Source: Thermodesulfobacterium geofontis OPF15
GTDB lineage: Bacteria > Desulfobacterota > Thermodesulfobacteria > Thermodesulfobacteriales > Thermodesulfobacteriaceae
DNA length: 64,000 bases
Assembly (NCBI RefSeq): GCF_000215975.1
Contig: NC_015682.1
Location: 806,001-870,000, forward strand
Direction of reading: 5' to 3'
In this document: in pieces, positions 24,178 through 31,693 of the stretch
How positions within the stretch are numbered: the stretch's first letter is position 1
Layout of the letters: each line of letters begins with the position of its first letter
The notes under the pieces: generated by a model
Told to the model about the DNA's origin: nothing
The model's database searches: none
Seen by the model: the letters and a program-made list of their open reading frames with translations, nothing else
Position numbers and translations under genes: made by a program

Positions 24178-25034
24178 AGGTTTTATCTGCTCTTAAATAT
24201 GCAAAGGAAGTCCTTTCAGAAATAGAAAATGAGGAATATGCAAAATGGGAAGCCCTTCTTATTCTTTCCCATCTCTTAAATGTTCCTCCACTTAATGTTT
24301 ATTTATATCTTGATAAAGAAATTCCTCAAAAAAGTTTTTTAAAGATTCTTGAAGAAAGAAAAAAGAAAAAGCCCTTGCCCTATATTTTAAAAACCACCTA
24401 TTTTTGGGGAAGGAAGTTTTATATAGAGGAAGGTGTTTTAATTCCCAGACAGGATACAGAAATTTTAATTTCAGCTTTTTTAGAATTACCCTTAGAAAAA
24501 GGAAAAGTTCTTGAACTTGGAGTTGGGGCAGGTATAATTTCTATAACTCTTCTTCTTGAAAGAAAAGAATTAAAAGTTTTTGCTGTAGATATAGAGCCTA
24601 AGGCTTTAAAAATAACTAAGAAAAATGCTAAAACCTATGAAGTGGAAAAGAGACTTTTTTTAATTAAAGGAGATTGGTTTAGCCCGTTTTTAGAAAAACC
24701 TCTTTTTAATGCTATAGTCTCAAATCCACCCTATATCTCTTTTGAAGAATGGGAAACCCTTGGTGAAGAAGTGAGACTTTATGAACCAAAATCTGCCCTT
24801 GTTTCAGGAAAAGAAGGGACAGAATTTCAAGAAAAACTTTTAAAATTTGCTGATAAATATCTTTTAAAAGGTGGTTTTTTAATTTTTGAAATAGGATATA
24901 ATCAGGGAAAAAGAATAAGGGAGCTTTTAGATCTTTATAAATGGAATTACAAAATTTATAGAGATTTAAAAAATTACGAGAGGGTAGTTGTGGCATGGAA
25001 AGAAAATACATTATTAAAGGTAGAAAGCCTCTAA
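24174..25034 (+). CDS. prmC: release factor glutamine methyltransferase
   Basis: PrmC (HemK) methylates the Gln of the GGQ motif in release factors RF1 and RF2. The 286 residues have the helical N-terminal domain, the SAM motif LELGVGAGI (113-121) and the catalytic NPPY (184-187). It overlaps the preceding methyltransferase by four bases and murA by 40 bases. prfA is not in the window. Confidence 0.92.
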   Translation: MKVLSALKYAKEVLSEIENEEYAKWEALLILSHLLNVPPLNVYLYLDKEIPQKSFLKILEERKKKKPLPYILKTTYFWGRKFYIEEGVLIPRQDTEILISAFLELPLEKGKVLELGVGAGIISITLLLERKELKVFAVDIEPKALKITKKNAKTYEVEKRLFLIKGDWFSPFLEKPLFNAIVSNPPYISFEEWETLGEEVRLYEPKSALVSGKEGTEFQEKLLKFADKYLLKGGFLIFEIGYNQGKRIRELLDLYKWNYKIYRDLKNYERVVVAWKENTLLKVESL

Positions 25035-26263
25035 AGGGTGAGATAGAGGTAAGCGGAGCAAAAAATGCTTCTCTTCCTGCAATTTGTGCAACTCTTTTAG
25101 CTCCCGGACTTTATAAACTTAAAAATGTTCCTAAGGTTAGAGATGTTTTTAATATGCTAAAAATTATGGAGTCTCTTGGAGCGACTTATGAGTTTAAAAA
25201 AGATTATGTGGAAATAAATACAGAAAAAGTTGAAAGTGTTTTTATTCCTTATGAGCTTGCAAGTCAGATGAGAGCCTCTATTTTATTTCTTGGTGCTTTA
25301 GTTGGAGGTTTTAAATCTGCTATAGTTCCTATGCCTGGAGGATGTGCCATAGGAAAAAGACCTGTTGATTTTCATATAAAAGGGATTTCTCAACTTGGAG
25401 GAAATATACAACTTGAAAAGGGTAATTTAGTTGTTTCTGCAAAAAAACTTAAAGGCACTCAAATAGTTTTAGATTTTCCCTCAGTTACAGCTACAGAAAA
25501 TTTAATGATGGCAGCATGCCTTGCAGAAGGAGAAACTATTATTAAAAATTCAGCCAAAGAACCAGAGGTTATCTTTCTTGGAGAAATGTTAAAAAAAATG
25601 GGAGCAGAAATAAAGGGGCTTGGAGAAGATACTATTTATATTAAAGGAAAAAAGAAGCTTAAGCCTGTTAATATAGAAATTATTCCTGATAGAATTGAAG
25701 CTGGAACTTATCTTGTTTTAGGTGCCCTTATGGAAGAAAATGAGGTTGTAGTAAAAAATATAAAAAAGGAACATTTAAAAACTCCAATTCTTAAACTTGA
25801 AGAAATTGGAATAACCTTAGAAGATGTTGGTAAAGATGCTCTTAGAGTAAAGAGAGGAAGGATTTTAAATCCTGTAAAAATAATTACTGCTCCTTACCCT
25901 GGCTTTCCCACAGATTTACAGCCCTTTTTTACTATACTTTTAACTCAAGCTGAAGGAATATCCTTTATAACTGAAAATATTTTTGAAAATAGATTTCTTT
26001 ATGTATATGAATTAAAAAGGATGGGTGCAGAAATAGAAGTAGAAAATAGAACAGCTATTATAAAAGGTCCTACTCCTTTAATGGGTTCTCCTGTTAAGGC
26101 AACAGATTTGAGAGCAGGAGCAGCTCTTGTTTTAGCAGGGCTTATGGCTGAAAACACAACCACTGTCTATAATGTAGAATTTATAGAAAGGGGATACGAA
26201 AATTTTGTGGAAAAACTTCTTTCCCTTGGAGCTGATATAAAAGTGGAGGAAGATGAAAGTTAA
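24995..26263 (+). CDS. murA: UDP-N-acetylglucosamine 1-carboxyvinyltransferase
   Basis: MurA transfers enolpyruvate to UDP-GlcNAc, the first committed step of peptidoglycan synthesis. The 422 residues match the family; the active-site Cys is C117 in MPGGCAIGKRPVD, so the enzyme should be sensitive to fosfomycin. K22 and N23 in SGAKNASL are the conserved substrate-binding pair. The 40-base overlap with prmC is unusually long. holB starts within its last 11 bases. Confidence 0.95.
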   Translation: MERKYIIKGRKPLKGEIEVSGAKNASLPAICATLLAPGLYKLKNVPKVRDVFNMLKIMESLGATYEFKKDYVEINTEKVESVFIPYELASQMRASILFLGALVGGFKSAIVPMPGGCAIGKRPVDFHIKGISQLGGNIQLEKGNLVVSAKKLKGTQIVLDFPSVTATENLMMAACLAEGETIIKNSAKEPEVIFLGEMLKKMGAEIKGLGEDTIYIKGKKKLKPVNIEIIPDRIEAGTYLVLGALMEENEVVVKNIKKEHLKTPILKLEEIGITLEDVGKDALRVKRGRILNPVKIITAPYPGFPTDLQPFFTILLTQAEGISFITENIFENRFLYVYELKRMGAEIEVENRTAIIKGPTPLMGSPVKATDLRAGAALVLAGLMAENTTTVYNVEFIERGYENFVEKLLSLGADIKVEEDES

Positions 26264-27197
26264 AAATTTAAGAGAAATTTTAAAGCAAGAACCTGCAGTT
26301 AATCTTTTAAAACTTTCTCTTCAAAAAAATAGACTTTCCCATGCCTATCTTTTTACAGGTCCAAAAGGAGTAGGGAAAGAAACTACAGCTTGGGCTTTTT
26401 TGTTTCATCTTTTTTGCGAAAAAGATAAAGAAAATCCCTGTGGAGAGTGCAAAGCCTGTAAAAAAATAGAAAAAGAAATTCATCCTGATATACGTATTCT
26501 TTATCCTGAAAAAAAAGAAATTACCATTGGGCAAATTAGAGAAACTATATATTTTTTAAGATATAGACCTTTGGAGGCTGAATATAAGATTATTCTCATA
26601 AAAGAGGCAGATAAAATAAATTTAGAGGCAGGAAATGCTTTGCTTAAATCTTTAGAGGAGCCCCCACTTTATGCAATTTTTATTTTAATTTCTGAAAACT
26701 TTAGCAAGCTTTTACCCACTATAGTTTCTCGTTCTCAGATTGTTAGATTTAGAAGCCTTCCTACTGAAGTTATAAAAGAATTTTTAAAAAAGAAATATCT
26801 TTTTGAGGAAAAGGTGGCAGAAACTCTTGCTGAAATATCCTTTGGAAGCATTGGAAAAGCTGTTACTATTGCTGAAAAGGGTATTTTAGAAGAATTAAAT
26901 AGTTTTGTTAAAGCAGGTTTTTCAAATAGTCCTTTAAAAAGGTTTAAAGTAGCTGAAAGATTTTCAGGTTTTTTACCAGAGGTTTTGGATGAATTTTTTT
27001 ATGTTCTTAGCATTTGGGTTTGGAGATCCTATCTTAAAGAAAAAATAGATTATCCCTATCCTCAAGCCTTTCCTGAAGAAACCTTTAAAGGAGATCCCTA
27101 TTTAGCAATAAGAACTATTTATGAGGTAAAGAATGCCTTAGATTTTTATGTAAACCAAGAACTTGCCTTCTACCACCTTTTAAATACCCTTTTTTAA
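26253..27197 (+). CDS. holB: DNA polymerase III delta' subunit
   Basis: A clamp-loader AAA+ subunit of 314 residues. It has a Walker A motif (GPKGVGKET, about 36-44) and a four-Cys zinc module (C-x8-C-x2-C-x2-C in CEKDKENPCGECKACKK), followed by the sensor region SLEEPP and SRSQIVRF. E. coli delta' lacks a functional P-loop, so an intact one here could mean a tau/gamma-like ATPase activity, but the short length fits HolB better. A GGAGGA site precedes the ATG. Palindrome copy 1 directly follows the stop and could end the long operon. Confidence 0.88.
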   Translation: MKVKNLREILKQEPAVNLLKLSLQKNRLSHAYLFTGPKGVGKETTAWAFLFHLFCEKDKENPCGECKACKKIEKEIHPDIRILYPEKKEITIGQIRETIYFLRYRPLEAEYKIILIKEADKINLEAGNALLKSLEEPPLYAIFILISENFSKLLPTIVSRSQIVRFRSLPTEVIKEFLKKKYLFEEKVAETLAEISFGSIGKAVTIAEKGILEELNSFVKAGFSNSPLKRFKVAERFSGFLPEVLDEFFYVLSIWVWRSYLKEKIDYPYPQAFPEETFKGDPYLAIRTIYEVKNALDFYVNQELAFYHLLNTLF

Positions 27198-27199
27198 AT

Positions 27200-27218
27200 T
27201 ACCACTTCCGAAGTGGTA
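27200..27218. repeat. 19-bp palindrome, copy 1 (also hairpin terminator of holB)
   Basis: TACCACTTCCGAAGTGGTA has 9-bp arms around one base; here the pairing extends to 13 bp (about 27196-27222) and is followed by T residues, so it can also work as a Rho-independent terminator three bases after the holB stop. Eight bases further lies GGTTGCATAATTT (27227-27239), exactly as at copy 3. Confidence 0.9.
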
Positions 27219-27228
27219 ATTTTTAGGG

Positions 27229-27256
27229 TTGCATAATTTTAAGGTCGGGATATTTT
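27229..27256 (+). promoter_or_regulatory. candidate promoter of pilin 1
   Basis: TTGCAT (27229-27234), 16-base spacer, TATTTT (27251-27256), placed 20 bases after the centre of palindrome copy 1. The same TTGCAT-containing 13-mer stands at the same distance from copy 3, which suggests a regulator site plus promoter module. Confidence 0.45.
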
Positions 27257-27288
27257 TAAATTTTAAGAAAAAAAGAAGGAGAGAGCTT

Positions 27289-27663
27289 ATGAAAAAGAAA
27301 GCCTTTACCCTTACAGAGCTTATGATTGCACTTGCTGTTATGGCTATAATGGCAGCAATTGTTGTTTCAGTTTATAGAGGGTATGTAAGAAAGGCAGCTC
27401 GTTCAGCTCTACAAACAGACACAAGAAACTGCATAACCTGTGTTTCAGCAGAATTAGCAAGAATTGCCTTAACAGGTGGGAGTCCTAATTTTACCAATTG
27501 CACAAGTAGAATTTCCCGTTATACACAAAGTTGTAGTGTAAATCAACTAAGTGAAGAGATATATCAGTGCACCTGTTCTGGGACGGGCATAATATCTGGA
27601 AGCACTTGTATTCTTACTACCGAAAGCACAAGTTTTGAAGCAGGAAGTGTAAATTGTGAATAG
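27289..27663 (+). CDS. type IV pilin, cysteine-rich
   Basis: A 124-residue prepilin: basic leader MKKKA, then FTLTELMIALAVMAIM, the prepilin peptidase site and hydrophobic assembly helix with the conserved Glu at +5. The residue before the cut is Ala where Gly is almost universal. The globular part has about nine Cys (for example NCITCVS, CTCSG), so several disulfides are likely. The ATG at 27289 follows a GAAGGAGAG site; the frame is open upstream to 27229 but unsupported. It converges with pilin 2 and shares the terminator at 27762-27787. Confidence 0.88.
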   Translation: MKKKAFTLTELMIALAVMAIMAAIVVSVYRGYVRKAARSALQTDTRNCITCVSAELARIALTGGSPNFTNCTSRISRYTQSCSVNQLSEEIYQCTCSGTGIISGSTCILTTESTSFEAGSVNCE

Positions 27664-27757
27664 ATTTTACATTTTTAACCATTCCAGCAAGGATAGCAAG
27701 GATAGCTATAACTATAATTAACTCAATGAGGGTAAGTCCAGATTTACGTTTATGCAT
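27617..27757 (-). pseudogene. type IV pilin N-terminal remnant
   Basis: A 46-codon minus-strand frame begins MHKRKSGLTLIELIIVIAIL and keeps a perfect class III cleavage site (Gly before Leu-Thr-Leu-Ile-Glu), but after about 28 residues it runs into the antisense of pilin 1 and stops. There is no Shine-Dalgarno, and a terminator sits just upstream. It looks like the cut-off start of a third pilin gene left by a rearrangement; a short expressed peptide is unlikely. Confidence 0.75.
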
Positions 27758-27761
27758 AAAT

Positions 27762-27787
27762 AAAAACGGGGCAAAAGCCCCGTTTTT
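27762..27787. terminator. bidirectional Rho-independent terminator
   Basis: AAAAACGGGGC, loop AAAA, GCCCCGTTTTT: a perfect 11-bp stem with A and T tracts on both sides. It lies between the convergent pilin 1 and pilin 2 genes and can stop transcription from either side. Confidence 0.95.
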
Positions 27788-27806
27788 ATAGAGTATTATT
27801 AACTTC

Positions 27807-28196
27807 TTACTGTCTTGTTGGTGGTGTACAAACTACATCTTGTGTAGTTGAATTATAATTACATGTTACCTGCCAATTTGTGTTATCAGTTAATGTTCCT
27901 TTTACAGTTGTACTAAGATCATTACATGTTGGTTTGGGGTCGAAACTTATGGAAGAAATATATCGAGTTGGGTTAGTAACATCTTTACATGAATCAAGTT
28001 TACTAGTATCAGCACCAGGATCTGATGCACATTGAGCCATTGCTTCTTGTACACATGCCCTTGCGAAGGTCATAAGTTCTTTTGCTTGAGCTTTTCTAAT
28101 ATAAGACCTATAAGCTGTTAAGGCGATAGCTGCTAAGATGGCAATGATAGCGATAACAACCATTAACTCAACTAAAGTAAATCCTTTTTTTCTCAT
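27807..28196 (-). CDS. pilA: type IV major-pilin-like protein
   Basis: A 129-residue prepilin with the canonical leader MRKKG, cut before [20 protein letters not shown], and conserved Glu at +5. The globular part has six Cys and ends in a C-terminal disulfide-loop-like segment ([15 protein letters not shown]). An AAGGAGGT site precedes the ATG. It should be processed by PilD and assembled through PilC; no other pilus genes are next to it. It is the only pilin here with a fully standard cleavage site and intact reading frame, so it is the best major pilin candidate. Confidence 0.92.
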   Translation of the reverse strand: MRKKGFTLVELMVVIAIIAILAAIALTAYRSYIRKAQAKELMTFARACVQEAMAQCASDPGADTSKLDSCKDVTNPTRYISSISFDPKPTCNDLSTTVKGTLTDNTNWQVTCNYNSTTQDVVCTPPTRQ

Positions 28197-28295
28197 AAAT
28201 TACACCTCCTTTTTATTAATTTTATTAAATTTTGTTACCTTTTCCCATCTCTCATTTTCCCTATTTATCACCCCCTTTTCATTCATTTTTAATTA

Positions 28296-28313
28296 GGTAA
28301 AATTTATTTTACC
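28296..28313. promoter_or_regulatory. inverted repeat over the pilA promoter
   Basis: GGTAAAATTTATTTTACC is a perfect 8-2-8 inverted repeat. It covers the -10 box of the predicted pilA promoter, so it could be a repressor operator. Confidence 0.5.
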
Positions 28314-28335
28314 ATTAAATTTATTAAAAAGTCAA
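28306..28335 (-). promoter_or_regulatory. pilA promoter
   Basis: On the minus strand TTGACT (28335-28330), 18-base spacer, TAAAAT (28311-28306). It gives a leader of about 100 bases to pilA. No sigma-54 -24/-12 pair was found here although many pilA genes use one. Confidence 0.55.
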
Positions 28336-28345
28336 GTATTCAAGT

Positions 28346-28867
28346 TCAACAATTTAAGACTTTTAAAGTATTTTCCTCTAATTGCCCTCTTTCCTTTAAA
28401 TACCTTATAATTCTTCCAATGGTTGAAGCAGAAGGAGGATTTAAATTTTTTTCTTTACAAAACCTATCACAAAGGGTTTTAAGGATATCTTTTCCAACAT
28501 GGGGATGGGCTTTTCTATATTCCAAAATGAAATTTATTATCTCAGGATGCCATTTTTTCTTCCTTTTTACCAAAAAGATTTTAGGAATTAAAGCTTCTAA
28601 ATCTCCTCCACTTTCTTTCCATCTCTTTTTCCATCTATAAATAGTAGCCTTTGAAATCTTAAAGGTATTCATGGTTAATTTAGTTCCATATTTTTCATGA
28701 AAACTAATGACCTTCCATCTAAAAAGAATAGCCTCTCTTAATTTCTGATTTCCAATAGATTCAATTAGCTCTTCTTCCTTTCCCTGATAATTTACTTTCC
28801 TTACCCTTAAAATTACTCTTATCTTATTTCTTTTTCTTTCAAATTTCTTTAAAATTTCTCTTTGCAT
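28346..28867 (-). pseudogene. truncated IS481/IS3-like transposase, N-terminal part
   Basis: A 173-residue frame with a helix-turn-helix of the homeodomain-like transposase type: WKVISFHEKYG, ISKATIYRWKKRW, then HPEIINFILEYRKAHPHVGK and SASTIGRIIRYLK. This is the two-HTH N-terminal region of IS481-type enzymes. The frame stops at about the point where the DDE integrase-core domain should begin, and no such domain follows, so it cannot be an active transposase. There is no Shine-Dalgarno. It could instead survive as a DNA-binding repressor, but decay is more likely. Confidence 0.7.
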
Positions 28868-28953
28868 AAAAAAACCAAATTTTTACATACTAAACCCATA
28901 TACTAATTTTATTTATTTAATATCGGCAAAATTTTCCAAAACTTTAACCCTCC

Positions 28954-28972
28954 TACCACTTCGGAAGTGGTA
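28954..28972. repeat. 19-bp palindrome, copy 2
   Basis: TACCACTTCGGAAGTGGTA, with central G; pairing extends one base each side (28953-28973). Its centre is 25 bases from that of copy 3, so the two sites form a close pair. Confidence 0.9.
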
Positions 28973-28978
28973 GAAAAT

Positions 28979-29018
28979 TACCACTTCCGAAGTGGTAGTG
29001 TTTGTGGTTGCATAATTT
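28979..29018. repeat. palindrome copy 3 plus conserved 13-mer
   Basis: TACCACTTCCGAAGTGGTA (28979-28997) is followed after eight variable bases by GGTTGCATAATTT (29006-29018), the same arrangement and orientation as at 27200-27239. With copy 1 it flanks the whole pilin island as a direct repeat. Confidence 0.9.
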
Positions 29019-29049
29019 GGATTGTAATTTAAACTAATTTCAAAAGGCT

Positions 29050-29538
29050 ATGGCTTATAAATGGTTGCCACCATCAAAGACACATAAACCACTTTGGGAG
29101 GGTATAATGGTAGAAAAAATACCTTTAGAAAATGGTTTAATTTTAGAAATCTGGAATTATTCAAGAAAAATTGCTGGGGATAGATGGTTAGTTGGATTTC
29201 TTGCTCAAATTGGAATTACTCCCTCTGAAAAAGATTTTTCTAATTCCGATTATTATCAGAAATTTTTAGAAAAAACTGATGGAAAAGTTTATTATCGCTA
29301 TAGAAAGGAGAGGCACTTTGTTCCTGAAGATTCAGTTTCAACCATATATTCAAATATAAAAGAAAATTTTTTAAAAGCAGCTCTTCCTTATCTTTCCCAT
29401 CCTGATTTTAAAGAAAGGCTTCTTAAACATGAAGTAAAGCAATTTGAAAAACAAATTGATTGGGAAGAGGAAATAAGGAGAAAGGACGAAGAAACAGAAA
29501 AACTGGAAGAACTTTGGAAAGATAAAAAAATTTTCTAA
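29050..29538 (+). CDS. hypothetical protein
   Basis: A 162-residue soluble protein of unknown function. It contains Lys-Ile-Ala-Gly-Asp-Arg-Trp-Leu-Val-Gly near residues 39-48, a pattern I associate with uncharacterised deltaproteobacterial proteins, and ends in a highly charged helix. Two starts are possible: the ATG at 29050 with weak SD, or the ATG at 29107 after a strong GGGAGGG site. The upstream residues Lys-Thr-His-Lys-Pro-Leu-Trp-Glu look conserved-like, so the longer form is given. It lies just after palindrome copy 3 and 15 bases before apgM. Confidence 0.6.
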   Translation: MAYKWLPPSKTHKPLWEGIMVEKIPLENGLILEIWNYSRKIAGDRWLVGFLAQIGITPSEKDFSNSDYYQKFLEKTDGKVYYRYRKERHFVPEDSVSTIYSNIKENFLKAALPYLSHPDFKERLLKHEVKQFEKQIDWEEEIRRKDEETEKLEELWKDKKIF

Positions 29539-29553
29539 CTAAAGGGTGCTCTA

Positions 29554-30777
29554 ATGGATATCTTAAAAAGCCTTCTTAAAAAAAGTGATTCTAAAATTCT
29601 TTTAATTGTCCTTGATGGAATAGGTGATCTTCCTCTTAAAAATGGCAAAACCCCTCTTGAATCTGCTAAAACTCCTAATTTAGATTTTTTAGCTAAAAAA
29701 TCAGCCCTTGGGCTTCATATCCCTGTTGATTATGGAATTACTCCAGGAAGTGGTCCAGGGCATCTTGGTATTTTTGGATACGATCCTCTAAAAATAAACA
29801 TAGGAAGAGGAGTGCTTGAAGCTTTGGGAGTGGGGATTGAGCTTAAAGAAACAGATGTAGCTATAAGGGGAAATTTTGCCACAGTTAAATATGAAAATGG
29901 AATCCCTATTGTAGTAGATAGAAGAGCAGGAAGAATTCCTACAGAAGAAAATAAAAGGCTTATAAATTATCTTTCCTCTCATATTTCAAAAATAGAAGAT
30001 GCTCAAGTAATTCTTCAATCCGGCAGAGAACATAGATTTGTAGTAGTTTTTAGATTTCCCTATAAAGTATCTTCTGAAGTAGAAACTATAAATGATACAG
30101 ATCCTCAAACTATTTGGAAACCACCTTTAAAACCTGAAGGAAAAGGAGAAATAGCTGAAAAAGTTTCAAGAATTGCAGAAACCTTTTCTCAAAAAGTAGC
30201 AGAACTATTAAAAAATGAGCCTAAAGCAAATTATGCCTTATTAAGAGGTTTTTCAGTTAGACCTGATCTTGAAACCTTTGAAGAAAAATTTGGATTAAAA
30301 GCTTGTTGTATTGCTACCTATCCAATGTATAAGGGTCTTGCAAGCCTTGTGGGAATGAAAATAATTAATTTTGAAGGAGAAACTATTAAAGATGAAATAG
30401 AAACTTTAAAAAGGGAATGGCAAAATTTTGACTTTTTCTTTTTACATATTAAAAAAACTGATTCAGCAGGAGAAGACGGGAATTTTGAATTAAAAACAAA
30501 AATAATAGAGGAATTTGATAGGTTTTTACCTGAAATTTTAGCTCTTAATCCCTCAGTTCTTTGCATAACTGGGGATCACTCAACACCTTGTATTTTAAAA
30601 GCTCATTCTTGGCATTCAGTTCCAGTTCTTATTTACTCTCCTTATGTGCTTGGAGGGACTTCAGAAAGATTTACAGAAAGAGAAGCCCTTAAAGGAGAGC
30701 TTGGAATATTTTATGCTTATAAACTTATGCCTCTTCTTTTAGCTCATGCAGGAAAACTAAAAAAATACGGAGCCTAA
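29554..30777 (+). CDS. apgM: cofactor-independent phosphoglycerate mutase, archaeal type
   Basis: A 407-residue alkaline-phosphatase-fold enzyme interconverting 3- and 2-phosphoglycerate. LLIVLDGIGDLPL at the N-terminus and TPGSGPGHLGIFGYD near 67-81 hold the first metal ligands and the phosphoserine region; THPD-type ligands follow as TGDHSTPC and AHSWHSVPVLI near 340-355. The archaeal form also occurs in Thermodesulfobacteria, Aquificota and other anaerobes. Palindrome copy 4 starts five bases after the stop. Confidence 0.9.
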   Translation: MDILKSLLKKSDSKILLIVLDGIGDLPLKNGKTPLESAKTPNLDFLAKKSALGLHIPVDYGITPGSGPGHLGIFGYDPLKINIGRGVLEALGVGIELKETDVAIRGNFATVKYENGIPIVVDRRAGRIPTEENKRLINYLSSHISKIEDAQVILQSGREHRFVVVFRFPYKVSSEVETINDTDPQTIWKPPLKPEGKGEIAEKVSRIAETFSQKVAELLKNEPKANYALLRGFSVRPDLETFEEKFGLKACCIATYPMYKGLASLVGMKIINFEGETIKDEIETLKREWQNFDFFFLHIKKTDSAGEDGNFELKTKIIEEFDRFLPEILALNPSVLCITGDHSTPCILKAHSWHSVPVLIYSPYVLGGTSERFTEREALKGELGIFYAYKLMPLLLAHAGKLKKYGA

Positions 30778-30781
30778 ACTC

Positions 30782-30800
30782 TACCACTTCGGAAGTGGTA
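30782..30800. repeat. 19-bp palindrome, copy 4
   Basis: TACCACTTCGGAAGTGGTA (with flanking C and G, 30781-30801) lies between apgM and exbB, 28 bases from its centre to the exbB -35 box. The 13-mer GGTTGCATAATTT is absent here. Confidence 0.9.
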
Positions 30801-30818
30801 GATAGACAAAAAAGGTTC

Positions 30819-30846
30819 TTGACAAAAGTTTATTTTGTATTAATTA
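30819..30846 (+). promoter_or_regulatory. promoter of exbB-exbD-tonB
   Basis: A clear TTGACA (30819-30824) with a weaker -10, TAATTA (30841-30846), after 16 bases. A TACAAT near 30860 is an alternative -10 with a poor -35. Confidence 0.45.
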
Positions 30847-30897
30847 GTTCTAAAAATGCTACAATTTTAATATTTTTGTAAAAATAGGTGAAAAAAT

Positions 30898-31332
30898 ATG
30901 GAATATTTAAAACTTATAATTGACTATGGAATTATAGGATTTCTTTTATTTCTTAGTGTTGTTTCTATTGCTATAGCTATAGAAAGAATAGGGTATTATA
31001 AAAAGGTTGATGTTCTTAAGTTTTCAAGTCCTAAGGAATTAGAAGCAGATTTAACAAAGGGGCTTTATATTATTGCAACTATTGGGGCTAATGCTCCTTA
31101 TATTGGACTTCTCGGAACTGTTCTTGGAATTATGCTTACCTTCTATACCATAGGACAAGAAGGACTAATTGATAGTAAAAAGATAATGGTAGGGCTTGCT
31201 CTTGCTCTTAAAGCTACTGCAGTAGGGCTTTTTGTAGCTATTCCTTCTGTTGCTCTTTATAATTATCTTTTAAGAAGGGTAAAAGAAAAAATTGCCCTTT
31301 GGGAAGTAAAGAATGGAAGAAAAGGAATTTAA
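30898..31332 (+). CDS. exbB: ExbB/TolQ-family proton channel subunit
   Basis: A 144-residue short ExbB. Transmembrane helices lie near residues 9-27, 55-80 and 95-120, with IATIGANAPYIGLLGTVLGIM and LALKATAVGLFVAIPSVALYN as the family signature. With ExbD it uses the proton gradient to drive TonB. It overlaps exbD by 20 bases. This system could power the BioY-linked receptor at 5837-8212 and others elsewhere. Confidence 0.92.
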   Translation: MEYLKLIIDYGIIGFLLFLSVVSIAIAIERIGYYKKVDVLKFSSPKELEADLTKGLYIIATIGANAPYIGLLGTVLGIMLTFYTIGQEGLIDSKKIMVGLALALKATAVGLFVAIPSVALYNYLLRRVKEKIALWEVKNGRKGI

Positions 31333-31693
31333 TTATATTAATGTAATTCCTCTTGTTGATATAATGCTTGTTCTTTTAACTATTGTTCTTGTTACTGCTA
31401 CATTTATTGTTCAAGGAAGTATCCCTGTTAAGCTTCCTTCAGCTAAATATGCCGAATCTGAAAATATAAGAAGTTTTCAAATAACTATTAATAAAGATGG
31501 GGAGATTTTTTTTGAAAATAAAAAAATAGGGCTTGAAGAGCTGGAAAGTGTTATTAAAAGCATAGATAGAGATTCTCAGATTTCCATCTTTGCTGACAAA
31601 TCTGCCAAGGTCCAAAGTTTAATATCTGTGCTTGATATATTAAAAAAGTATGATTTTAAGAAAGCAACTATAAAGACAGAGCTTATAAGATGA
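31313..31693 (+). CDS. exbD: ExbD/TolR-family protein
   Basis: A 126-residue protein with one N-terminal transmembrane helix (about 11-33) carrying the conserved proton-relay Asp (D17 in VIPLVDIMLVLL), followed by a periplasmic TolR-like domain. It overlaps exbB and tonB at both ends, giving a fixed three-gene module. Confidence 0.92.
   Translation: MEEKEFNYINVIPLVDIMLVLLTIVLVTATFIVQGSIPVKLPSAKYAESENIRSFQITINKDGEIFFENKKIGLEELESVIKSIDRDSQISIFADKSAKVQSLISVLDILKKYDFKKATIKTELIR

Noticed and set aside
29006-29018. TTGCA of GGTTGCATAATTT as a sigma-54 -12 element
   Set aside because: No GG pair lies at the required distance upstream in either copy; a -35 reading fits better.
28979-29018. Palindrome plus 13-mer as an integron attC site
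   Set aside because: The GTTRRRY core is not matched (GTTGCAT) and the pairing arms are not those of attC.
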